Shown in pieces: positions 36,101 to 49,315 of a stretch of DNA of 64,000 bases. The notes under the pieces are model-generated. The model was not told where the DNA came from. It did not search any database and saw nothing but the letters and a program-made list of their open reading frames with translations. The stretch covers positions 10,929,343 to 10,993,342 of the forward strand of contig ML677358.1 in assembly GCA_007922305.1 (NCBI GenBank), given 5' to 3'. The DNA comes from Dermatemys mawii. Its lineage: Eukaryota > Chordata > Testudines > Dermatemydidae. A program made the position numbers and the translations under genes. Each line of letters opens with the position of its first letter. Positions within the stretch are counted from its first letter, which is position 1.

Positions 36101-39100
36101 TGCAGGTGAATAAGTGGCTAAAGTAGGGGAGGAACAGTTCAATACGACAAGCTAGGAGCTGGTAATAATACTGGGGAGACAAACCCTTCTGTACATAGAA
36201 AATATTTTAAAAGTTTCCCACCACTTCTAATACTGATTCAGTTTCACCAGTATGAGCCCTTGTGTAGACAGTTCACCTGCTGCAAATGCCATTTTAAGCC
36301 CAGCCTTGTTAGGTAGATGCACACAAAGACTGGCAGACTGTTTACACTGGCACTTCCAAAGTTATTAACACCATTGCTGGTATTAGTAGCAGTGGGACAT
36401 TTTTGAAACTTGCTGTTCATGTAGTGGGGGCCTTAGGATAAGACTCTGGAACTATACCTGGCATAGAATATAATTTTCCATATAAACGCCAGTCAGGCCA
36501 AGACAATCACAAATAAGAAAGGCCTGAAGGCGACTATGCGCATATTGGTCATTGTCTGAAACTTCTTAAGAAAACTCATTTTTAATTTATATATTCCCAG
36601 TTCTATTCTGAATTAAAAGTGGGGAAGAGAGATCTCCAAGGGACTATAAATTGCCTATGAACTATTAGGTGCCTCCCTTTTGCCACTGTACCCTTAAAAC
36701 AGTTATCCATTCATTACTGAAGGAAGCTTAGTGGGTTTTCTTCTTGAAGTGCAATTTTTCATATCTTCAAAGAAATCTCATTTTTATCTGAGTGTTGCAA
36801 GAGCTGAAAGTGTTTAGTGGAATCTTTTGTAGAAAACAGATGAAACATTAATTCTTTCAAATAACTTGGAGCCTTCTGACAATTATATATAAGGCACAAT
36901 CTAGTAAAATTCCGGGTGCATGACCTACTTGTTTGTACTATTGTCCCCATTACCTTATTAATTCAAAACATTGCTTTTCATCAAACAGGAATGCTTCCTG
37001 GAATCTGGGCTTGTGGTTGATTGTCACTGACAAAGAGGACAGCAACAATCACAGAATACAAATTGCAAAGAGTCATTTCAAAAGAATGGCTTGTTTCAGG
37101 ATGGAACACCCGTTATATATATTTTGAAAAGGAATAAAGCTAGGAGACATATCAAAGACAGAAAACAAATACAAAAAAAGATAATATCAAATAAATAGAA
37201 GGGAAATGAAAAGTTCTAAAAAAGGAAATAATAGAGTCAAAGAGGAGGGGAACAATGTAAAGAAACACGGAGCTGAAGGAAAAGCATAGACTTTTTTAAT
37301 ATTAAAAATGTTTTTTAAAGAAATAGGTGTGAATAGTTGGTGAAAAAAGGTAACTGGAAGAAAAAGTTGGCGCTAGATACTCAGCTGGTATAAATTAAAA
37401 TAGTTCCATTGCTGGAGCAGCGATAGAGGCTGAGGGTCTGGTCCTTAATTTGCAATGCACAAATGTGTGAAAGCCACATGACGATTTGTACCCTGAGAGA
37501 ACTTTATAAATTAGTAGCACTCACGTGTTTGAATTATATGCCAACTTTGGTCAGCCTGGAAAATGTAGCAGTGGTACTCCTTTAAGATCCACACTCAACC
37601 CAAAGTCTACCTGCTCAGGGCACCAAAATTAGGTACCACTACCAGTGGATTTGGCATATCTTCAGTATTCCATCCTCTCTCTAATCTTTTGCTTCTTTTG
37701 ATTAGCAGTGAAATAGTTAATAATGTTGCCATAAGAATTATCATTAGGTTTAAGAAGCAACACCTCATCTAGATACATGGGTCAGTTCACACCTCTCAGA
37801 GTAGCTAGAGACTTAAAAATTGTTTTGTAAAGCTTAGATTTCATAACTCATAATGGCAGCCTCCAAACCATTAACAACTCACAAACCCACGTCACTGTGG
37901 TATGTTTGGCCTGTAACATACCATACTGGAATGGGATAATGTCTGTAAATTTTCGGATAAAGTCAATAATCTGCTCCTTTTTCGGAATTAAATGACTAAA
38001 ATAGCCATGACCATATTGCTTTTAGTGCCAACTGATCTGTACAGCTAAGTGCAAGAAAAGTTTTCAGAGTGAAACTGAAAACTTTTGCTTCTATGATGTG
38101 GCATGTATCTTCCACTGTGGATAATCAACATGACAAAGAAATAGAGGGGCAAAACTCTCATTGTGGAGTAAGAGATTTAGAGGCAAGTTCTGTTCTTTGA
38201 TACACTAGCCGCGGAGTTGCTCTGATTACTCTGGAGAGTGAAATTTGGCTCCAACTGAAGACTGCAAGATTTGGCAGATACATTTTTAAGAACTGGTGTA
38301 TTAGAAGCTACCCTCACTGTTGATCAGGATGTTGTAGTCAGCATCCCAAGTTGTTTCATAATGAAACAACTTATTGTTGGTGTTGTATTAACAGACAGCA
38401 TTAATAAAAATGTGTTTTTGATGAAATGTGATGAAAAAGTGTTCATGTTCTCAATTAGCTTGAGAAATAAAAACTAATCAGTGGTTAATTTGAAGGATGT
38501 TGAATATTAAACATCACTTATAGTCTCATCTGTTTTAGAAGTCCTGCATTCTCTAGAAGATTGGTCTTTTGAAAATTACAGTCTTTTCTTAATATCCATC
38601 AATAGATCTGTAATTTTTTGGACTTGGCAAACATAGAAAGAATTCCTTACAGGCATTTAAAGGAAATGAGACCAAACGTTTTGAGGACTGAATCAGCTAG
38701 CTATCATTTCTATTACTTTTGAGGAGGTCTGACAAGCCCTCTCCTGGAGATACAGTAGATGATGCAGCCAACTGTTGATCTGTAAAAAATGTTCTTCTTC
38801 CCCCACCAAAAGTAGTGAAAAAGCTATTTATTGCTCAGCCATATGCATATTTATTTCCCTATATCTGAGCATTTTCTCTCAGGATAGGAACTCCACCACA
38901 GAACTGGTACTGCAGGCAATTGTTCAAATTTAATGACCAGCTGATGGCTGACCCAGGTACCTTTCCCCTCTAGCTCTTCACTTTCAGCAGCATTTAATAC
39001 TGTCAATCCCTGGATGTTTATAACAGATATAGAACAACTTTTAATGTTTCCTCATCTTCTCTCTCCCAAGTTTTGGAGATGGAGCCATATTATGCTATTA

Positions 39101-39673
39101 GGTACAGTGATTTAATCTACTCTTCTACTTGAAATTCAACAATCCACCTCTGATTGTCATGGACTGCTAATTCCTTTTTATCGTGTCCCATGATACCACA
39201 AACTAAAAAGAAAAAAGGGAGAAAGAAATAGTAAAACACATACGCACACACAAAAACACACAAAAGCACCTAGACAGAGAGGAGGAAGTTAAGAAAAACA
39301 GGTTAAAAACAGAAAGAGATAGGAACATATGTTAGGATGAGCAAAGATACAAGAAACATTTCCTCCAAGTTATTCATCCTTTCTGCTCTTTTCTCTTCTT
39401 CTGTATCCCATTCAAATTCTTTCACCCATTCTCATTTTTTTCCTTCTCACCTGTTTGCTCAGATTTTCCATTTCCTCATCCCCATGTTTATTTCTTTTGA
39501 AGATTAATTTCAAAACACTCTCACTTGCTGCATTGGCAATGAGCTTGTTCTCACCCATGGAAAATCTCAGAGGACAACATTGTTTGTGATGTTAGTTTAG
39601 GAAGACTTTTGACATAATTCCAAGCACTGAATATAAATAACCATAAACAACAGGCACCTTAACCAGTCTGTAC
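33140..39673 (-). other. TRPC7 intron (6.5 kb)
   Basis: Apart from the 106-bp MITE at 33871-33976, I see no assignable feature. Two segments (about 34780-34990 and 36210-36420) share a loose theme of cccacca...actgattcag and may be decayed copies of one unnamed repeat. A short AC-rich tract lies at about 39238-39270. Confidence 0.65.
33871..33976 (+). mobile_element. 106-bp hAT-like MITE
   Basis: It starts CAGGGGTGGGCAAACTTTTC and ends GTAGTTTGCCCACCCCTG, flanked by gtctaatt (33863-33870) and gtctgatt (33977-33984), an 8-bp target duplication with one change. This is the shortest clean copy of the family whose long form is at 21643-22372. Confidence 0.88.
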
Positions 39674-39838
39674 CTTGCTGCAGGGAGTGATCCAGTATGC
39701 TATGGCGAGGAAAGGAAGGCCTACCGAGACTCCAAAGACAGCCAAGAATTTCACAGCTATAGACTGCTGACGTAAGCCTGAGAGATTTTCATACCACATG
39801 GTGAGCAGTTGCTGCTGACAGTTGGGATGAGCAACAAA
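39674..39838 (-). CDS. TRPC7: TRPC7 exon, pre-S1 elbow (55 codons)
   Basis: This 165-nt exon has phase 0 at both ends. The acceptor TTTTTTACAG precedes TTT GTT GCT, and the donor is AAG|GTACAG. It encodes [20 protein letters not shown], the conserved TRPC linker helix, then [20 protein letters not shown] and [15 protein letters not shown], the hydrophobic elbow that precedes S1 and packs against the membrane's inner face in family structures. Being symmetrical (0,0), it can be skipped without a frame change, but loss would remove the elbow. I recall human TRPC7 isoforms that lack an in-frame exon near here; whether this exon is skipped in this species is unknown. Confidence 0.97.
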
Positions 39839-40112
39839 CTGTAAAAAATAATAAAAAACGGTACTTGTAGCATTTCTGAAGAGCTTGAGATTTCAGAAAG
39901 CAAACTGCTGTGCCTCAAACATAGACTGAAGCATGGAGATAGACAGCTGGTTGTAGTATGTCCTGCAGCCCACCAGTGCCAAGCGTGTTTCAGTTTTTTG
40001 TAATCAGCCATAGCTCACAGTATAATTGTTCAGAAAATTGCAAATTAGTCTCTCTAAATATGTGCTCACCGGCAACATTTGCTCAGCCCTTATCTTCTTT
40101 GTCTCTTGTAGG

Positions 40113-40192
40113 GACAGACATCGCTATACCTGATCAGACCAATGGCTCACTATTTTAGTATCCTGTCTCCGACAGTGGCCAGTGCCAAAAGA
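40113..40192 (-). mobile_element. Short CR1 3' end fragment
   Basis: ctgatcagaccaatggctca, ttttagtatcctgtctccga and cagtggccagtgcc are the CR1 3' region in antisense, without the tail. Confidence 0.7.
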
Positions 40193-41984
40193 AAGCTAAT
40201 GTCAGGAATGGAATTTGAACCTTAGCAACTTTAGCACAGCTCTATGGACTCTGCATCCCTTCCTCTTTATAATCATTACCACCATCACCCTTACTAATAA
40301 CAATAAGAAAAAGGGACAAATCCTGAGGCCTTCACTCATTTTTTATGCAGATTCTTCATTAAAGCCACTAGGATATGAAGATACATAGCCCCTCTAGAAT
40401 TAGGGTATATAGGCCCCAATTCAACAATCACATAACTCCATTCACAGGCCTAAGTCCGTCCCTATTCAGCAAATATCTTATGCACATGATTAAATGCTTT
40501 GACGAATAGGTATGGACTTTTGCATTTTCTTAAGTGTTCTTGTAAACTGGAGCCATAACCAATATATCAGTTCTGGTAACCATGGCGCTACCAAGCCAAC
40601 CAGTTTTTATTAAAGAAAAAGGGCCATTAACAGTTTCAAAGCCATTGTTCAAATTTCATTTTCCATGTGCAAACAATGAGGTGAAGTAAAACTTATATTT
40701 AATCAAACCTTTGTCAATGGCTAATATATAGGGCAAATGTTTTGTACAAAACAAAATTAACTACATATTAGCTTAAATATTAAACCAGCATTCACGTCTC
40801 CTTGCAGGGGGAGAAGAGGCGAAATCATACATTTGGAAATATCACTTCAATATAGTTCAAAATGTTAGGCTGGTCCCTGTAATTAGCAAGTGTAAACTCT
40901 TTATCTGAGACGATCTTTAAAATAAATGGAAGCGATCTGCAAAACAGTAAATGAGATACAAAATACACAAGATTGCTCATGTACACCCCGTACATATTTC
41001 TTATCCCAAAGTTGAAATTCTTCTTCATTCTTTCTGCACCATAGAAAAGAATATGCTAGTAGCTGACGATCCAAAGACCAGTTTCCTAATGGAAGAATTA
41101 CAGCACCATTGGGTCTCATGGAACCATTTTATTATAGAATATTAAGCATCTTTAGCTTCCATCTTTCCTCAGAGTGATTCAATTTACAAAATGTATAATG
41201 TGACTACTCTTTAATTATGTTTCATTATGATTAAAGATAAGGATAATTAAAAGAAAAGATAAAGGAAATATGTTATTATTGTAGTTAATCGTGTTAGTGA
41301 GGAAGGAGTCGTCCATTTATGGGTTTTGAATGGTATTCAGTAAGAGAAGATTAAAAATATTGAATATTTCTCCAGTCTTTCCAAAATTGGATTAAAGAAA
41401 AATGTCTGGGTTTGAATGTATTCATAGTAAAACGGTACAAAAAACTGAAAAGGACAGAAAGTCTAACCAGTGCTTTCATATTAACTATCTTTGTGATAAC
41501 TAATACGTGGGGGGGGTATCACATTTATTTCTGTTTATATAATGGATAGTTACAATGGGTTAAATGTGTTTTTAATTGTTTCTTTATTGCTAGTTCAGAT
41601 TGAAATACAATAACATGCTAATTAGGATGACTGAAATGGTGATTTCTGTTATGCAGATAACAGCACTTTAATATATGCTTTTCAGTTAAAAGACAAGCTT
41701 TCGGTCCTGTCTGTGAAAAATTGGATTTATGAAATACTTCTGAGTTGAGCTGAGCAAACAGTTCATTGCAAATAATTTATCTGACAAAATTTTTTTTGTC
41801 GTTCTCTGTACAAACATTTTCCCTGGGGGAGTTTACAATTTTCTTGAATATATTGATTAATCTAAACTGGCAAAAATAACCAAAACAAAAAATTCTTGGT
41901 CTATAAATAATTGGTCAGCTGTTCATTGTGAGCATTTCAAATGTGAGCTTAATTGGTGTCTATGGCCATCTGACTATGAATTAC

Positions 41985-43110
41985 AGAGGGTCCCTGGTAT
42001 TCATCTCCCCCTTATCCATTGATGCTCATCATTAGGGGAACATGTTCCAATTTACTTTGGTGATCTGCATATCTGGCTCTTGCATGGATCAGATCCAATG
42101 TGAATTTGAACACAGTCCCCTATTGAACAGTACAGTACTGTACTTGAGTCTGCTGGCCATGTTCAAGGCGTATTACCTATGGAGAACGTTCTCTATGCTG
42201 ATTTAGGAGACAGCAGGTGAAGGAAAACCCAGTGCAAAGGAGATTTGGAAGTCCTACAACAGCTTGAATGGTATGGAAAACATTGGCATGTCGTGGGAAG
42301 AGGTCACTTCGTAATGTATAAACAGTGTTTGGCACTGGGCATGGCCAGATGTGGTCCACAGCTTTGTGGGATTTGATGCCGTTCCTGCTATCGAGCAAGA
42401 AATTGTCAATTTGGTGAAGGATGTCGGCTTTGAGGTGGAGGAGGAGGATGCACAGGAGTTGTTGGAGTCTGACGCTGAGCAACTGACAAATGAGGAACTG
42501 ATTGAGCTGGACTAACAATGGATATCTGAAGAAAGCAAGGACAATGATAATGATGACGTAGGTCAGGAAGCCAGGAGTCTGACGACAAAGAATCTCTCCT
42601 GCTTCTTTGGAGTGCTGGATGAGATGATGGAAATCAAACAGAGCAGTGATCCTTTTCATGAACGATCTGCCACGTTTTCCAGAACTCTCAATGCTGCTGT
42701 GGCTTGCTGCAGAGAGATCTACCATTCAAAGATTCATGCAGGGGAGCAGACCGATAAAATCCTTTTTAAAAGACTTCTGCAACCAAAAAGCCAGCCACAG
42801 AAAAGCCAGCCCAAGAAAATCCAGCCGCCCCGCTCACCTAAGTTTACCATAATTGACACTGTTTTATACTGTATTATTGTCCTGTATTTAATATATTAAA
42901 ATGTTCTGTGTGTTTGAACGGTGCAAGAAGGGTTCTACATTATTTTATTTAATGTTTTATGTGTAAAATGGGTACTTTATAACCTGCCATTGTAAAAAGC
43001 TACACTGTTTGGGCGAAAAAAGCATTGTCATAGGTGAGTGTGGTGAAGCTGTGAATGCATACCCCCCTTATTCCATTATTTTGTATGGGAAAAAGTTCCC
43101 CGTTATAAGT
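41985..43110 (+). mobile_element. Tigger-like (pogo) DNA transposon, internally deleted
   Basis: The start (gggtccctggtattcatctc) and an inner gtacagtactgtac are of the Tigger type. The interior encodes the C-terminal part of a pogo/Tigger transposase, and the end lies near 43110 (agttccccgttataagtcg). The N-terminal DNA-binding and most of the DDE region are deleted. Boundaries are approximate. Confidence 0.7.
42214..42800 (+). pseudogene. Tigger/pogo transposase C-terminal remnant
   Basis: One plus-strand frame reads through WKSYNSLNGMENIGMSWEEV, VWHWAWPDVVHSFVGFD, then an acidic tail (DVGFEVEEEDAQELLESDAE) and FHERSATFSRTLNAAVACCR. This is the end of a DDE transposase of the CENP-B/jerky/Tigger type plus its acidic C-terminus. 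It has only two in-frame stops, TAA at 42312-42314 and at 42513-42515, over nearly 200 codons. The N-terminal helix-turn-helix domains and the catalytic triad region are not present. The copy is dead, but its frame is strikingly well kept for an old DNA transposon. The ATG-lacking frame explains why only pieces appear as open frames. Confidence 0.8.
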
Positions 43111-45654
43111 CGTGTCCATCTCCATTGCCCTTCTCAAGAAAACACCACCAATGTGCACAGGAGACCCCCTTAGCATACATGCAGTGTTTGCTGTCCAATC
43201 AATGCTATTCAGATGATTGCCTTTTTATGGCAAATAAATGAAAGTTATGCCTGAAAGAAAAGTGGAAAGACAATCAATTAGCTTGCAAGCTTTGCATTTA
43301 AAGTCAGTAGATCTAATTGACTGGGGACCCTGTGCAACAGCAAAAAAAAAAAATTTCTGAATAAATGAAAAGAATCTGTTAATTGTGTTATAAGAATTGA
43401 CTGAAAAGAAGAAACTTTGTTGTCCTTGGCAGAAAGACGGTCAAAGACTCAAGCTAGCAGGCCCACTGATGGGGGATTGGTTTGGAGGTGGTGCAAAGGG
43501 GGCAATTGCCCAAGAGCCTGGGCTTTCACTCTGCACCATTCTTTGGGTTTGCCAATTAGACAGTTAGAACCCTACTGGGGCAGGCATGTGGAAGCCCTGG
43601 CCATGCCAGCAGAGTGCGAGCAGCAGCACAGCCAGCAGCTCGCTGGGCACCAGGCAGAGCAGGTGTCACACAGCCCAAATGTCAGGCGAACCGTGTCCCC
43701 GGGGACATGGCTTGGCTGTCCGTGGGGGCCCACTGACTGTTCTACCCTGGAGCTCGGAATCGCTGTCAGTGGGTTTCCATGCTAGTTACCATCCCAAAGA
43801 AATGTTCAGACATTTTAATCTGTGTATGGCTTCACTGTTTCTGGAAACAGCTAGAATGAAAAATGAAAAAAATGTGGAAAATGAGAAGAAATTGCCATAA
43901 AAACTGAATTTATTGGAACAGTTTATTTTCTACTATACAATTTAGACTGGCAACGTGCCATAAAGCTCTCATGACATTCATCTTTTTCCGACTAATATTA
44001 AAAGGAGAGAAGAATAACATCAGAGAGGGAAGATAGCTGATTAGAATTAATTCAAGCGCTCATTTTCTGATAGTATGCTGCAATTTTTCATTATGTTTGC
44101 TCCATCAGATATTAATGACATTCCCAGTGACCCTCAGCGAATGCTAACTTTCCCTCTCTGTTGATCAAAATGTCATAAATTGATCTTAGATTTCCATCAA
44201 ACACTTACATCACAGATGTATTTAACTTTCCTTTTTGGAGATCGACATAGACATTAAATTAAGAGGAAATTAAAGGCTTATCTAGTATCCTGGGCGCTGA
44301 AAATGGAGTTCGAAACAGGCCAAAGGAAGTGTGTTTTTTATGGTATGAAGTTAGAGCAAATGAGGAATTGTGATGTATTACATTTAATTCTAGAGGGCCA
44401 AGTTCGATAAAGCTTTATCAAGCAGAACTCCAATCAACTTCAATTTGCCCAGTTAAGCATGGCAGACTATTATAGGAACATGTTATGACTGCTGCTGTAC
44501 TGGTGTACTAGATAGAAGAAGGGGTATAAAAATACCCTACCTTCCCATAATGCAAATATGCAAAGGGAAACCAGCATTTGGCTACAAGGAGTGGAGCTGT
44601 GCAGGGGAGTGAGATGTCATTAACGTTGTAAGGAGCACTAAGCGGGAGCTGTTGGGGAGGGGCTGTGTGAGACGGGAAAGATAGGACTAGGACTCAAGCT
44701 CTTGGCACACCTTCAGAGCTGCACTATGTGTAAATGGTAGTTAGACCTATTCAATGGCACCAGCCAGCGTGGTTCTCCTCAGAGCTGTGTCAACCAGCAT
44801 TTCTCCATGGAAGTCAATGGAGCGACATTTATTTACACTAACCGCAGAGCTAACTGGCCCTATGCCTTTGAACAGCTACATAGTTTAGAAATGGCTGCAG
44901 CAACCGTCTTCCTCCAGCGCCAGTTTGGAGGCATCCTTTGGCCCTTATTCCACATCTGTTATTGCCATAGCTCAGGACGGTTACATGATTTAAAATAAGT
45001 CATGTCTCTCCAGTGGGCACCTCCTGATAATACATATATTGTACATACATATCTTCCCAGACACCAGCCCACAGTGAGAACATCAGACCAAACACAGGCA
45101 TCAAGGCCTCCAAAGCCACAGACTTGAGTTCCAAAAAATGAAGTGGACGGCAGAGCTGAGGGGCCCTGAGCTCTCCATGCTGTCGTTACCTGCCAGCGGA
45201 GCTCAGACTAAGGGTCTTCTCCAATTCCCATTGAACTGCATAGACTCCCATTGACTTCACTGGGACCTGAATTGGGCCAAAGGGGTCATTTTCCTCACAG
45301 AATTAGTCAGGATTGTCAGAAGCTGTTATAATGGTCTACTATACATCCTGGATAGTAGCTTTCTCAAATTGCTATACAATTTGATTCACGACAGCCATTT
45401 ACCCGTGCTCATCATGCATGTATTGTTGGTGGACAGGTATGCCACAGTTTTGCCAGTAAGGGACAACGGTTTTCCCAATAAACAAGTTAAAAGTTCTCTG
45501 TATTGTCATGGATAGTACATAATAAGCCATGTGTCTGTACCTGCATAATAAGCTGCATTGTTCTTGCAGTTTGATTTTAAATATATAGACACCTTCCTAT
45601 TTATTTAGTACCAATTATCTTGGACAAAGGGGATATCTGAACCCAGAGTTCCAG

Positions 45655-45782
45655 TTGTTATTGATGCACTGTTATTGACTAGTTGAATTGTGGTAGTGCC
45701 AAAGGGAAATAGTGATAGACAACTACCCTATTGTGATAGGCACTGTACAAACACAGAACAAAGAGACAGTCTTTGCCAATAT
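45655..45782 (+). repeat. Short dispersed repeat (copy 2)
   Basis: This is the partner of 13783-13880, sharing the gtgataggcactgtacaaac and acagaacaaagagacagtct blocks in the same order. Confidence 0.55.
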
Positions 45783-47707
45783 CATCATTACCCTGGCACA
45801 CATTGTATGTTATAAATGAGAAGTGTCAAGATGAGAGGATTCACCATGTCTAGGACGTTCATAAGCATGTAAACCAATATTCATGTAATACATATATAAG
45901 TAAAAAGTCTTCTATTTTATATGATAAGCATAAAAGCCATGACTATGTCAACGGGAACTGAGTAATTTTATGATGATTCAGGAAAAAACAGAAATCAACT
46001 GCAGACTAATGGAATCTCTCATACAGAAAAACAGAACCTCAAAAAAAATGCTACTTCTCTTCTGGCATATCTACTATGATATGTGAAGGGATTATCCACT
46101 GAGACTGAATTATTTTGCTTTGCTAATGGCACCTTAGTGCTAAATAGTCAACTACTGAAGCCAAAAAGAATTTGAACACTCAATGAAATGTTAAATCTCT
46201 GAAAAATGTGCACCAAAATTAAAATCCCAGACTTGTGACTTTAGGAGTTCTTTGATGCAAATATTCTTGTCACTTCTCATAAAATCCCCTTAGCTATAAA
46301 CCTTCTGACAAATGTTGGCAGAATTCAATATATAAAATGTTATTCAGATTAAAAATGGGATGTTTAATCAGCTAATTAGAATTAGAAAGGAAGCTGCCTA
46401 GATACATTTTCAAGTTTTTTATAGGACAAAATGTGTAATGTCCAAAAAATAACTTGTACATAAGCCTTTAAGTATTCCTCTAGACCAACCCTTATGTTTT
46501 CACTATGAAGCATGTATCTGTTCAGTTAACTTATTGCTTCTCTAAACCTACCATTAACTTTGACTAACTCATTTTAAACACCTTGCACCAACTTCTGAAA
46601 CCCTCCCTCAGAGGAATAGTGCCTAGAATGCCAAAGACCTCATTGAAGATGATGCGACTCCTCTGATGATCACTCCCTTGAGTGACAGTAAGTTTGTGCC
46701 TTGAAACAATAAAGGAAAATATGTAGATGCCAATGGTTTTCACCTCTGTATTTATCCACTTTGAACTGGTGCACTGTCCAGGATTAGGGCATAAACTCCT
46801 GAACCCATGGGAGGTATTCTCCCTTCTCTCATGTCCTCGCTGGACACTGCTGCTACAGCAGGGAGAGCCCAGAAAAGCACATGAGGTGCATACAACCTGC
46901 TTTCCCCAGCACACTGTCCTGCCCTGTGCCAATAAGTACAGCCATGGCCTCACTTCCTCTCATCTCCTATGGGGTCAATGAGTCTTTGGGTTTATGTGGA
47001 AATGTCAGAGTTTGTATTTCCCCAGGACTTGAGACTGCAGCTGTGCCTGGCCCTTGGCTGGGGCTTGCAAAGGGGGGAAGATTTTGTGCTCTCTCCTAGC
47101 ACATTTATGAAAATGAAGGCCAGTTACTGTATACATTTTAGTAACGTATGTGGGAATAAATGATTTGCCTGGGTTTTTTATTCACATTAGAAAACTAAAT
47201 TAAGCCTAATATTCTTGAAATGCAAACCAGACAATGCCAAGCTTACATGAACACTGTAGCCAGTGCAGTGAATGAAAATTTTAATTAATATTTTTGTCAG
47301 TTTCTGTACATTTCTCCTGCACTCAGGGCAGGGCATGGGCTGCCTCTGATGTCTTATTTATAATCTGTAGTCTTTTTTGCTGAGTATTTTTCTGCAGCCT
47401 GTTGGATAAGGTGGTTGGTTCTGCTTTATAGAAAACCGGGGTTTTGTATTCTGGTGGGATGTGTGTTTGTTGGAAGTTTTATTGCTAATATCTGTTTTCC
47501 CCCTTTTGTGAATGCATGAATAAATTCTTATCACTTAATTATTCATCTAAAAACAAGCTAGAAAACAGAAAGTCCCAGTGTTGATTCTAAATAGAGCTAG
47601 AAAGAAAAAAATATTTGTGATGCTTCTATAGCACCAAACCTACTAGAAAATCTTCTCACAAAACCCTTAAATGGTGGAACATATTTTTCTTGAGGTTTTA
47701 TACTTAC

Positions 47708-47739
47708 CTCATTCTAACAGGATACTCAACTCGCGTCCC
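47708..47739 (-). other. Candidate cryptic microexon or pseudoexon (32 nt)
   Basis: On the minus strand a strong polypyrimidine tract and acceptor (TTTTCCTTTCTCAG) precede 32 bases that end AATGAG before a near-consensus donor GTAAGTAT. Inclusion between the phase-0 TRPC7 exons would shift the frame. It may simply be a chance pair of splice sites. Confidence 0.35.
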
Positions 47740-48034
47740 CTGAGAAAGGAAAACACACAGTGGCAGGACTACTGCTTCTTGAAAGATAGATGAAGCCAAA
47801 ATTGGGAGCATCCAGGGTCAGATTTATAGCAGAATATATTAATTGCTCTTTTAACAAAATAATTTTAATAAAGATACTTTTTATTTTGTCTCTTGCCTCA
47901 TACATGGGTTTTGATTCCGCTCCTCCCCCCAACAGTTGTCTAAATGGAAGTTTAAGACTGTATGGCACTTCGTCAATGAAATTAATTAAATGTGCAGATT
48001 ACAGTAACGTGGGAAGTGTTACAAACCACCAGTG

Positions 48035-48400
48035 ACGACAGAGAAATAACGCATCGACGCCTAGAGAGGTTGAATGTATGGAGAGGAAATATAATGAGAT
48101 TCAAATCTGAAAAAATCCAAACTAATGCTTCTGGGAGGGGCAAAATAATCAGAAGCACAGATATTCAATGGAGAAGCAGTAATACTGGAAGAGACCTAGA
48201 GAGGCTTGGGCACAGCAAAAATATATCCACATGTGTTTGCAATGTGATTTAGCACCAGAATGGCAATGTGATTTTGAACAAATATCTTGGAGAATGGAAC
48301 TTCCAAAATCTTCAATGGAAGTTAGCAGCCTAAATACCAGCTGGAGCACACCTGGAGTACTTCCATTCACACTGTAGAAAGGTGTACGCAAAATAGAGAT
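48035..48400 (+). mobile_element. Decayed CR1-like RT fragment
   Basis: The plus strand reads in pieces like NIMRFKSEKIQTNASGRGK and, after a shift, GAHLEYFHSHC, reminiscent of the CR1 HLEY segment. It is highly diverged with many breaks. Confidence 0.35.
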
Positions 48401-48626
48401 TGAGAGTTGAAAAAATGATCAAGATGCTTTAGGGATTGAGTGAAAAGAAATTAGAAGAGTTAAGTTTGACATTCTACTCTGAGCTTGACAATGACTAAGA
48501 AGAGAGCATCTAACATACATCTCTGAGACTTCATCAAGACCTCCAACTAACTTGGGATAACTTTACTTTATGTTTCTGATTTTTACTAAAACAAAGAGGG
48601 AAAAATACTTTTTGTCCCTGTAGCAT

Positions 48627-49315
48627 TGTGACGACTCACCACTGCTGCGCTTCCTGCTGGCTGTATGGGAATTAGTTCTTCCAGCTCGGAGTACCGTCTG
48701 CAGGCCGGTGTCTCTCTGTCTGCTGACCCTGTGTCCCTCCTGGACCCTGGGGCCTCTTTATCTCGGGTGCTGCCCCCTGGCAATATCCACACACTGTGCT
48801 TCTGGGTCTCCTCTCCCTGGGGAATCCCCAACTCTCCAATTCCCACCTTGCCTCAGTCGAGGCTACTGCCAGTCATCATCAAGCCCCCATTCCCTGGGGC
48901 AGACTGCAGTGTAAAAGCCAGTCATCACAAGCAAGGGGGGTTTGGAACCACTGCTTTTCCCTCCAGCCTAGTACCTTTTCAGGCCTTCCTATCAGGCCTG
49001 CAGCCTGGGGAGTTGCTAGGCTAGAGCTCCCCATCTTCCTTGCCTATTCCCCTAGCACTGCCCCACCTCACGTACCCTGTCCTGCAGACAGCCAGGCCTT
49101 GCTCCCTCCCAGCCTGGAGAGAGACTGCCTAGCTTCTGCTCTCAGCCCTTTTATAAGGGCCAGCTGGACTCTGATTGAGCTGGCCACAGCTGTGGTCAGC
49201 CACACCCTCAGCTGATTTCCCACTCTGCCCAAGTTTGCTGCTTTCTCCCAGCAACAGCCCTCTCCAGGGCTGTTTTAACCCCTTCCGGCCTCGAGCGGGT
49301 TACCACCCCACTACA
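48627..49315 (-). mobile_element. LTR-like block (possible solo LTR), family uncertain
   Basis: This 689-bp GC-rich block reads TGTAGTGGGG at its minus-strand start and GTCGTCACA at its end, so it has TG...CA termini. A TATA-like TATAAAAGGG lies on the minus strand at about 49147-49157, followed by the rest of a promoter-like unit. No target duplication, primer-binding site or coding part is visible. It could instead be another repeat type with an internal promoter. Confidence 0.45.

Noticed and set aside
42177..42725. 182-residue minus-strand open frame
   Set aside because: It is antisense to the Tigger transposase remnant, whose frame on the plus strand has recognisable transposase sequence.
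46564..46953. 129-residue minus-strand open frame
   Set aside because: It contains no domain I recognise, lacks splice or promoter context and overlaps equally long frames on the other strand. I could not support it as a gene.
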